Shown here piece after piece: positions 55,901 through 64,000 of a DNA stretch of 64,000 bases. The position numbers and the translations under genes are program-made. This DNA comes from Branchiostoma floridae (lineage: Eukaryota; Chordata; Leptocardii; Amphioxiformes; Branchiostomatidae). The stretch is taken from contig NC_049985.1 of assembly GCF_000003815.2 (NCBI RefSeq), positions 12,512,980-12,576,979 on the forward strand. The letters are read 5' to 3'. The notes below the pieces were generated by a model, which was not told where the DNA came from, did not search any database, and worked only from the letters and a program-made list of their open reading frames with translations. Position 1 is the first letter of the stretch. Every line of letters begins with the position of its first letter.

Positions 55901-58266
55901 CAATAATATTAACATAGACGCCAGCAATATTCTGAAGCCTGCCCAAGGGCGCACCCGGGGTAGTCACGACTTCAAATATCAACACATATTTGCACGCACC
56001 GATATCTACAAACATTCTTTTTTCCCACGCACAATTCCCGAGTGGAATGCCCTGCCTGGCACGGTTGTAAGCGCTCCCAACGTTGAGCACTTCCGTGCCA
56101 GGCAGGCGGCCTGCCCGCCCTAACCCGGGAGCCTCAGCTCCCCCCCCCTACTTTTGCCCCTCGCGGGGTCATTTGGGGGTATCCTATGCAGATGCAGATG
56201 CATCAGAGGTTGCAAAACAGATCAAAAGTCGGTACTCAAGAATTCGCAACACATTCTGGTCTTAAGCATCTTGTAGTCAGTACAAAATTGGAGTTACATG
56301 TAAAGTCTACGTTGCATATAAAGGTGTTTTCTTGATACTATTAAGCTGATAGTACAATGTACAAGAGATCCTCAGATTCAAAATTATAGAAAAGTAGTGT
56401 ATTTTTTTATTGTTTGCTCTGTGAGCTTCTTATGATGATTTTTTGGTTTTATCATATTGTATATTATATTTGCCACATTGGATTGTATATGTATCGGTGC
56501 ATTTATATGTGTATCACACTAATAGTATGTACAACTGCTTCACCTGTGTTTCTTTTTACTATGTATGGATAGTATACTGAAGTTGTATCATACAATATCT
56601 TTTTTTAGCAAAGGCCCAAAAGGAAGACATGGCCAGAAGAGAGAAGGAAAAGAAAGACAGAACGAAGGTGAATGAAGTTAGTCTCCTCATGTTCATTTTT
56701 TCTACAAATAAGTGTGTCTTATTTTAATCAGAAAAGGACTTATTGTCTTATTTCCTTTATGAGAAGGCATGAGTCTTACATGTCTGTACGTGTGGTATGA
56801 ATATGGCTTACATCTCTATCATCATCATCTATCATCCTCTTTTAAGAGGTGCAGCAAGTAAAGTTCGTCTTCCAGACTTGTCTGTCTTTCATCGCTGTGA
56901 GAATCTATAATAACAGAAATATTGTCACAAATTCTGTTATATTGTGTGAGATAGTTTAGCATTGGTTATTTCAAGGACATTATATATAGTCTTTGGTTAT
57001 TTCATTATGTTTTTGTACTTTTATCGATGGTACCAAAAAAACAGGCCACAGTCTACATCCCAGATGTATTTACTGGCTTATAGATAAACTAAACTAAAGC
57101 TAGTGTACAAGAGACTCAACCTGAACCTCTTTTCAGATTGAGTTCCTCACGGGGACTGCCAAGAAGCCAGTCACACAGACGACCACAGGTGTGGCTGGTG
57201 TGGCTGTTAAGACAGGTCGGTGCTTCTTTTTCATACATTTGTTAGCAGCAGAACCATACATAACCATGACTTATGAACAATCGAAGAACATTAAACTTAG
57301 CTTGGATTACATGGGTAATAACTTTTGCATCAGAATGTCACTGCCTAAACAGCTAACAGCAATAGTCCAAGCCTCCCATCCATCTATATAGTCTGGCCCC
57401 AAGCTAGAAGTAATTTGTTATGTAAACTTTGACTGCATTAGCCAGTTACCCCTCACCTTTACACCATTCACAAAGTTGATGGGAAGGGTTGGGTATATTT
57501 TGTGCCTCCCAGAGTCTCCTATACACGGGTACATTACAACTGCTACTCACAATAGATTTAATTGTCCTTTAAACACTACTTCAATTGGAAAGACGTTTTA
57601 TCTGCTGTCAATGAATTGTTAAGGTGATGCTCAACCTTTTTTTTTCTTTGTTCCTTGTCCACAGAAGCTGTAGACCCAATGAAGAGGAAGAGTAAATGGG
57701 ACCAGAGCTCTACCCAGATCCAGACCATCACCACCACCAAACCTACTGTAGTCACTCTGGCAGCACCAAACACCACAGGGAAAACCACTGTTATATCTGC
57801 TGTGGGGACGATAGTCAAAAAGGCAAAGGTACCATACTTTCTCATTGGAATGGACTATGTTGATGAATTCATTGGTTTATTTTGTTTGTTGACCAAGTTA
57901 TTAGAAAATCCTATTTAATCATGGCGTCACATGGCCAAATAGATTGGTCAGTAAACACGAAACTGAGCGGTCACAGGTTCTATTTCTAGCCAAACATTGT
58001 CCATGGAAAAGGCACACAACTCCTCACTCCACCCAGGTGTGAAAATGGGTGTACCTGACTACCTTAGATAATAACCCACCCAAGTATATATCATTTCATC
58101 AATATGAAGATTTCACTTGAACACAAAATGTTGTTTTCTTCAAATTTTTGTCAATAAGACAACTTCTATTAAGGCCTACTCTTTTCCTTTTCTATAGGTT
58201 GCAGACCCAGTACCCAAAACTGAGAAGAAGCCAGCAGAAAAATCACAACCGGGTAGTAAGGATTAA
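52956..58266 (+). CDS. SAP30BP: SAP30-binding protein (HCNGP-like transcriptional regulator), 12 exons
   Basis: Exons: 52956-53046, 53219-53307, 53718-53753, 53924-53978, 54177-54265, 54663-54751, 54870-54930, 55256-55307, 56609-56667, 57137-57215, 57665-57828, 58198-58266. Every junction is GT-AG and in phase, giving 310 aa (human 308). The first 90 residues are acidic. The HCNGP domain is clear: LPPEPPGRCSKQMQEKI, IQRRKDFRNPSIYEKLI, IDENGTNYPKD, then HYEALAKAQKEDMARREK and KIEFLTGTAKK. The C-terminal KRKSKWD and TTVISAVGTIVKKAK match the vertebrate protein exactly or nearly so. SAP30BP is a nuclear factor linked to SAP30/HDAC repression and, more recently, to splicing of short introns. It is adjacent to RECQL5 as in vertebrates. 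Intron 8 carries a retrotransposon piece. Confidence 0.95.
53362..53425. mobile_element. Fragment of TACTGTAAATGCA-family MITE
   Basis: Begins TACTGTAAATGCATTTAAG and keeps TTAATTTTGCAGTAG from the interior; it ends near CCGCAGTACATG. It lies in SAP30BP intron 2. Confidence 0.5.
53468..53494. repeat. Perfect 13-bp-arm palindrome
   Basis: TATCAAGGAGGTT, one G, then AACCTCCTTGATA. It lies in SAP30BP intron 2. Confidence 0.75.
55340..56123 (+). mobile_element. 5'-truncated non-LTR retrotransposon (reverse-transcriptase C-terminus) in SAP30BP intron 8
   Basis: The open frame encodes LDALTEWQNRWLMSFNPSKC, YLGVQLSDDLRWDTHI, KALVRPHLEYSAIVWDPY, VQRRAARVTLNDY and MLSDLQWRPLSERRRNARL, the thumb and C-terminal region of CR1/jockey/L2-type reverse transcriptases. 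The catalytic FADD region is absent. The frame is uninterrupted to the stop at 56123, so the insertion is fairly recent. A short repeat (CAGATGCAGATGCA, about 56190) may be its 3' tail. It starts about 30 bp after the exon 8 donor and in the same orientation as the gene. Confidence 0.88.
57921..58070 (+). mobile_element. Diverged SINE fragment
   Basis: ATGGCGTCACATGG, GAGCGGTCACAGGTTCTATT (degraded B box) and GGAAAAGGCACACAACTCCT then CACTCCACCCAGGTGTGAAA match the plan of the SINE at 19345. It lies in SAP30BP intron 11. Confidence 0.6.
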
Positions 58267-61211
58267 GTAATGAAAGGAACCGAAGCTTACTTTTTATTCA
58301 GTCATATGTTTACTTGCAAAATTGGACGTAAGTGGATTTTAATCAACCAAAGACAGCATACAAGTGCTGTGGTACAAAACTTAAGTCTGAATTCCATGTC
58401 ACTTTATTGCAGGCCATCGATTAATATGTAACATTTCCTATGGCAAAGTGTCATTTTCTTATGTATATATGACGTATGATGTACCTAACTCTAAGTTTGT
58501 CAAATGTAAAACATGGCGATAGTATGTCTGCTCTATGTATTGTACAAAGAGTTAGAAAATCCCTAAACAATATCATTTCAACTGTTCTTATTTGATGGCA
58601 TAGAAAGGGGCGGTGACATAAAAACTGTCAAATGATAATAAAAACATTTCATTTTTGCTAACCCTGTGTACTTTCTTCACTTACACCACAATAGTGTGAA
58701 TGTTTAGGCAAATAGTATGGGTAAGTATATTTTGCAAACAGTTTGGATTCAGACTTTTGTATCAAACATCAAGTGGATGCTCTGTGTTTGAAGAGAGCCA
58801 CATACTTACCAAGAAGAGTAAGAGTCCTTCCCAGTGTGAGAGGTTCAAGACCTACAGTCCAGTGAGTGCACTTGGGCCATTGTTGTATGGAGGTTTTCTG
58901 AGTTAGCAACAAATGGCTCCATACTATTGGGAGTGGGCCCCAATTTCAAGCTCACAGTTCAGCCCCTGGCTATGAAGACAGATAAGTTGGACCACTAAAA
59001 TTATCGGTTACATGTAGTTCTACTTATTCATGGCCAAGAATACTTATCTAAGTTATCTTCTACATGTGTACTCAAAGATTCTGTGCATTTCATTTTGATA
59101 ATCTTTATTTTGAAAACTTCTTATCATAAGGTAACAAAGATATTAAAGATACTTCACAGATGATCCATTCTTTCTTCATTATTCAAACTGGATCACAGTA
59201 TCACAAATGTAACATTTTGATAGCTGTCATGTTGATACACAATTTGTTACATTTTCCTGTAGTGTGAAGTCATGACCATGGACTGGAGTGTATAAGGCCT
59301 GTTTGGTAAAGAGCTGACACATTAGAAATTAAGTAAAAAAATAATGTTAAATCAATACATTTTGCATCACAACCAACAAAACATACAAGCTAACACTAGT
59401 TACAACATTATGAGCTATGAAGGGATCTTGAGGTACATAATAATTTTTGTTACATTTTCCCCCTCATCCTAATGTTACAGTATGATTCAAGTTCAAGAAG
59501 TAGTGTATATGTATAGTCAATTTCACATTACCGCATGGGTATATTTTGCAGTCTGCAATAATATTTTCTACCATTTCCCAACATGCCAGAAACATAACAC
59601 GTATCTAAACATTTAATAAATCGTTTATATTTATTTCCAAACTAAAGATAAATTCAAACCTGTCCAAACTTTGTAATTGTTTATACATTTAGAACTTGAA
59701 TATTCTTTTATTCAAAATAATCTCAAATATCTAAAAATCCTTTCAGTGACTTTGAATCCACTACTGAGTACATGGCTATACCAACTGAGTTTAATGTAAG
59801 GCGTCTATGTTTATATTGATTTGGGGTTTGGTTCTTTCAAAAGGTAAAACTCTTGCATCCTACTATAATGACATCCCAAATCAAATGTCACTGGGAAAAA
59901 TAATAACTGAGACAAAATCGTACAACAATTACAAGGTTGTATCTCTTTAAGGTGTTGATTATAGTGAACAATGTTGTTTGTATGCATACAAATTTATGGA
60001 CTAAGTTGCATTTATTGTACGTTAGTGAGCTAACACAATATATTGTTATCTGCCAGTTTTAACTTTAGAATGAAAAATTTCCTGATCATAGTAATCAACT
60101 TTTACACCCATCTGCATAGCATTTCTTGGCACCATTGTTACCGTACCCTGCTAAGGACAAAGATATCAGACTGTACGGAGAAAACAATCAATGTAAACAG
60201 TGGCATTGGTTGTTGGCAAGTAGTTCAAACAAATGCAACATAAGTGTACTATATGTATATGGTGAACACCTGAACAACTTATAATACAAATACCAGGGCT
60301 CGAAATACAAACTTGGAAAAAACAACTTGCAGGCTGGAAAAAAATCATCTTGGTACCATTCAAATAAATTATACAAGTTAGGCAAGTTTGATAAGTTATA
60401 TTGTAGAAAGGACTAGAGGCTTGAGTACCAATAGTTACAGAAAGATTTTCTGAATTGTAGATAAATTTTGCCAGCTTGCAATATTGCAGGTAAAAGGTGT
60501 TTAAAGGCCTGAGTACCCTTCTCTGTACTAATCTTAACTATTCGTCAAAATAATAACAAAAGAGAAAACGTCCTTTTCTTGACTTCTCAAAGAACACTTC
60601 TAAAAAGGAAGTGAATTTTCTGCACTAGAAGTCTTCAACTTGAAAGATGCCAGTTTAGTTACTGCTGTAACTTCTACTACAGATATACAAATATTTCACA
60701 ATGTGTAACAAATACTTAACATATTCAATCATATAGGTTTCAACACTATCATATAGTACAAACAAAAAATTACTTTCAGAGGCAATGCATTCATTTCTAA
60801 TTCCTTCTAAGATACGAGTAAAGGGGTGTCAGTACTTGATGTCAAAACTACAGTAACGTTTTTTTTTTAATCTGACACAGTATGATATCATTCAATAGAT
60901 GCTAAATGGAAATGCTTCTATTTTCAGGGAAACAGGTTGACAAGATTTTCCCCATGTTTATCGACAGTATCACTAGCTCTTTGTAATGGCATCCAATGAC
61001 TAAAAATTGTCATCTTTTCAGTTCTAAAATGTATAATTTAAGTTGGATGCTTCTATATCTTTTGTATAAACGTTTTCTCTTAAGATGCTTCATACTTGCA
61101 TCAATACCCTGGTGGAAGAAACAAGCATGGCTTTCACTACATGAAATAATACATAACCTGACAGAAGGAGGAAGATAAGTGACCTGTTTGACCTGGTTTG
61201 TAGCCGAGTAT
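58267..61211. other. Convergent intergenic region between SAP30BP and the charged-protein gene
   Basis: It should hold two facing 3' UTRs. AATAAA-like signal AATAATAAAAAC (about 58635) fits the SAP30BP end. No coding exon was recognised. A MITE fragment lies at 60294-60500. Confidence 0.5.
60294..60500. mobile_element. Fragment related to the CAGGGTTCGAAATAC MITE
   Basis: Begins CAGGGCTCGAAATACAAAC and contains GCCAGCTTGCAATATTGCAGG, echoing the element at 22181. The right terminal repeat is not clear. Confidence 0.5.
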
Positions 61212-64000
61212 TTAATGGCGATTGTTCGTTTTCTCTTTGTTTATTTGATGCCGAGGGAATTGATCTGGGATGTTCTTGAACCTGGGCAGCTGTGTAGCTG
61301 GGTAACAGTGGAAGTCTTTGTCCCTTTTTGGGAACTTAACCTTGATTGTGGCCTTGAAGCGATACGTCTTTGATGTCATATCAGATGGGTCATCGTTCCG
61401 AACGCAAGGCATCTCTTCAAGATAGTACACTGGATCTGACCCTTTGTGAGTAAATCGGCCCTCATCATATGGATTCTCGCTGAAGTCATCAAGGTAGTAA
61501 GTCTCTCTGATATCCCGGCCCTCCTGCTGAAGTCTGTCCTGCAGCTTGCTGTACAGCTTGCTGCGACCGCGCCGTGGTGGTCGTGGCTTCTTGAACTTTT
61601 TACGCCCCCGAGATCCTGTCGCCTTGTCTTCCTTAGCGACCATCTGGTTGAGCTCCTCTACGGATTCCTTACACAGATGGACATCATTCTCCTCTCCTTG
61701 CCCTTGGCTTTCTGTAGGAGTCTTTCCTTGGTATGGGTGGAAGCGTGGTTTGGTGCAGCACTCGGCGCGTGACTTCTTACCCTTCAGTTTGGTGCTGTAC
61801 CCACCAAGTCTATTAAAGACTCCAGATTCAGACTTCTTCTGAGGAGAGTTCTCAAGTCTGGTGAACACTGTCGTAGTATCTGTGCTGCAGCTAGGCTTGT
61901 TGTCAACTTGACCACCAATTTTAAAGCTGGTATTTTCAGCTGGAGGCTCCTTCTTACAGCTGTCTTGTACAACACGAATGTCTGCAGCTGGAAAATCAGA
62001 CTTGACTATGCTACTCTTAAGGGGCTCTTTTAAGGGGTTTTGGTCTTCCTCTGGTTTCTCCTCAGGTGCTTCCTTTTCTTTCTTTACAATGGAGGAGATT
62101 TCAGTATCTTTGTCTTCTGTTGGCTTGATAGACATTGCGTCTTGACCCTGTCCTCCAATGCAAACTTCCAAGACAACTGCAGGACTAATTTCTGTGGTAG
62201 CCTGGATGCCTACAGATGTATCTGCCTGACCTGTCTTATCATCACCAACTGGAGGTAATTTGACGACGCCATCACACTTAACTGCATCATTACAACTGTC
62301 ATCAAAAACAGAATGATTGGAAACGCTCACCCCTGAACCAGTATTCTCAGATTTGTGCTCACAAGGTGCAGCCTTCTCTCCAGATGAAGACATTTGGCTT
62401 AGATCTCTTACAGCTGCACTGGTAGCACCACTCTTTTGTTCACTATCCTCCATGCTTGGTTCCTCTTCTTTTCCTAAAGTAGGGATCTGGTTTTGACTTG
62501 TTTTAGTGGAAGAGTCTTTCAATGCTGCAGCATCATTACTCCCAGCACTTTCTTTATCACTGTGGATGAGTGCCTCAACCAATGCTTTCTCTAATAGTTG
62601 TCTCAGTTCATGGCTGAAGTCATCCTTTGATTGGTCCTCACAGACTGATTCTACTGGCTTGTCACACAGGACATTAGTGCTAGGAGCTGATAGTGACAGA
62701 TCATTTGGATCTGTTCCTTTACTAGCATCCTTACTCTCAATCACCTGCAAACCAATTCTTGAAGGCACTCTTTCTGATTCCTCCTGGGCAACTCCAGCAT
62801 GTTCGGGCAATGTGAATTCTGAACCAACCTTTGCAGCTTTGTTGCAAATAGTATCTGTAGTAAAGGTAAGACTTGGTAAAGCTGCTCCCTTCACAACAGC
62901 ACTCTCACACTCCTTCCTGTCTTCAGGACTGTCTGGTTTGCTGTGATTCACAAACACAGAAATATCTGAACTTAAAGACTCAGTCGTCTTCAATACTGGT
63001 GGTGACTGATTTTGACATGGTAATATGATGAATGAAGCTTTCACGCAGGGGCTTGATACCTTAGATGCCTGCCTGGTCTGTGAGTCACTACCACTGACTG
63101 GAACTTCATTATCTGAGTCGACAATCTCATCCAGAGTCTCATAACCAGACATGTTGTCACTACCATGGTCCTCACCTTCCAGTGCAGCTGATATTGATTT
63201 TGCACTAGTTTCTGTGTCATTATACATAAGTCGTTCTTGTGCAATGATTTCTTCCATGGGATTTCTTAAGTGCAATGCTTCAGCATTCTTGTTGTAGAAG
63301 TCCTCTGCTTCAAGCATACTTTGGAAGGTTGTCTTCAGATCAGAACTTTCCCCAGGCAAAGTGACCTGTAGTTCTGTACCATCTATGCCAAAATTCAGAT
63401 CTAGAGTATCCAAGCCCTCTTCCATGATTGAAGGCTCAGGTGCTGCGATGTTACTGATATGATCATCTGTTATCACAACTTGACGTGTAATCCTAATTTC
63501 TTCTGCTTGTTCCATTTCGTCCAATGGCTGCTCATCAGTGATGTCTTCCATATCATGTTGGGACAAGTCCTCTTTACATGTATCTGAGGCAAGAAAATGT
63601 ACCTGTTGTACTTCATCTGAAGTCTTCTGCTCTTGCTGCCTTTTGGCCCTGGACTTGCTCAACTTTTCCGACAAGTCATTTACTTCAGTGCCTGGCCCTG
63701 TCTCCAACATCTCTGAGACTCCTTCAGCATCAACAGGGTCCTTTAGAATACATGTTTCTTTTGGTTTTGTTGGTGGCTTTTCTTCTTGCTGCAGTTTCTC
63801 TGACAGCTTTGGGCGGGGAACCTTTACCTCTATAGGAGCTACTTCCAGGAGGCTTGACAACTCATCTTCAATGTCATTTGATACGTTGACTTTTTTCCTG
63901 CTGCTGCCCTGTCCATCATTTGAACCATTACTATCACTTGATTTCTTTCTTCGTTTTGACCTCGTCTTCCTCTTAGTGGCATCAGAAGAATGTGCCTCTT
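61212..64000 (-). CDS. Large charged protein of unknown function, 3'-terminal coding exon (partial)
   Basis: The frame is open from the window edge (first full codon at 63998) to TAA at 61212-61214, giving 928 residues with no splice needed. The true start lies beyond 64000. The N-terminal part visible has a basic nuclear-signal-like run (TKRKTRSKRRKKSSDS). The middle is long, acidic, Ser/Glu-rich and probably disordered. The last 200 residues are conserved-looking: a basic block (GRKKFKKPRPPRRGRSKLYS), then YYLDDFSENPYDEGRF, DPVYYLEEMPCVRNDDPSDM and KTYRFKATIKVKFP. This suggests a nuclear scaffold with a C-terminal domain. I do not recognise the family. It converges tail-to-tail with SAP30BP. 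Confidence 0.8.
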   Translation of the reverse strand, partial: EAHSSDATKRKTRSKRRKKSSDSNGSNDGQGSSRKKVNVSNDIEDELSSLLEVAPIEVKVPRPKLSEKLQQEEKPPTKPKETCILKDPVDAEGVSEMLETGPGTEVNDLSEKLSKSRAKRQQEQKTSDEVQQVHFLASDTCKEDLSQHDMEDITDEQPLDEMEQAEEIRITRQVVITDDHISNIAAPEPSIMEEGLDTLDLNFGIDGTELQVTLPGESSDLKTTFQSMLEAEDFYNKNAEALHLRNPMEEIIAQERLMYNDTETSAKSISAALEGEDHGSDNMSGYETLDEIVDSDNEVPVSGSDSQTRQASKVSSPCVKASFIILPCQNQSPPVLKTTESLSSDISVFVNHSKPDSPEDRKECESAVVKGAALPSLTFTTDTICNKAAKVGSEFTLPEHAGVAQEESERVPSRIGLQVIESKDASKGTDPNDLSLSAPSTNVLCDKPVESVCEDQSKDDFSHELRQLLEKALVEALIHSDKESAGSNDAAALKDSSTKTSQNQIPTLGKEEEPSMEDSEQKSGATSAAVRDLSQMSSSGEKAAPCEHKSENTGSGVSVSNHSVFDDSCNDAVKCDGVVKLPPVGDDKTGQADTSVGIQATTEISPAVVLEVCIGGQGQDAMSIKPTEDKDTEISSIVKKEKEAPEEKPEEDQNPLKEPLKSSIVKSDFPAADIRVVQDSCKKEPPAENTSFKIGGQVDNKPSCSTDTTTVFTRLENSPQKKSESGVFNRLGGYSTKLKGKKSRAECCTKPRFHPYQGKTPTESQGQGEENDVHLCKESVEELNQMVAKEDKATGSRGRKKFKKPRPPRRGRSKLYSKLQDRLQQEGRDIRETYYLDDFSENPYDEGRFTHKGSDPVYYLEEMPCVRNDDPSDMTSKTYRFKATIKVKFPKRDKDFHCYPATQLPRFKNIPDQFPRHQINKEKTNNRH

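Overview
The window looks like a draft assembly of a cephalochordate (amphioxus, Branchiostoma) nuclear genome. The evidence is long genes with small GT-AG exons, a 100-N scaffold gap, tRNA-headed SINEs, many short palindromic MITEs, minisatellites that straddle splice sites, a chaoptin-like LRR-Ig receptor, and a chordate gene block: RECQL5 on the minus strand next to SAP30BP on the plus strand, as I recall it on human chromosome 17q25. No rRNA, functional tRNA, CRISPR array or operon was seen.

The window is dominated by one gene. RECQL5, a RecQ DNA helicase, runs on the minus strand from 47398 down to 4957. I reconstructed 18 coding exons whose phases fit, apart from one 2-nt deficit in exon 17. 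They give about 1035 residues with the helicase core, zinc cluster, KIX-type region, RAD51-binding (BRC-variant) region and C-terminal SRI domain.

Several plus-strand genes sit inside its introns. Intron 14 holds a 126-aa coiled-coil ORF (7223-7603). Intron 9 holds a 1318-aa LRR-Ig transmembrane receptor with an intronless ORF (15361-19317). The roughly 20-kb intron 6 holds three small single-pass membrane proteins (28654-29280, 35031-35201, 39524-39871). Vertebrate RECQL5 also hosts two opposite-strand small membrane protein genes, SMIM5 and SMIM6. The ORF at 39524 has the same plan as SMIM5: a membrane span, a cysteine cluster and a basic tail. The nest therefore appears to be an old chordate arrangement. 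Two of the small genes share a promoter-like set of three motifs.

Left of RECQL5 is the first coding exon of a BTB-domain protein (1506-1646, minus), whose remainder lies off-window. To the right are a short minus-strand membrane protein (51309-51554), SAP30BP in 12 exons (52956-58266, plus) with a non-LTR retrotransposon fragment in intron 8, and the 3'-terminal exon of a large unrecognised charged protein (61212 to the window end, minus).

Two tandem arrays lie exactly across RECQL5 3' splice sites, at exons 2 and 8. Each copies the acceptor and the first bases of the exon, giving rows of decoy acceptors; at exon 2 some would extend the protein in frame. The rest of the window is intronic or intergenic DNA with MITEs, SINE pieces and TIR elements, described individually.
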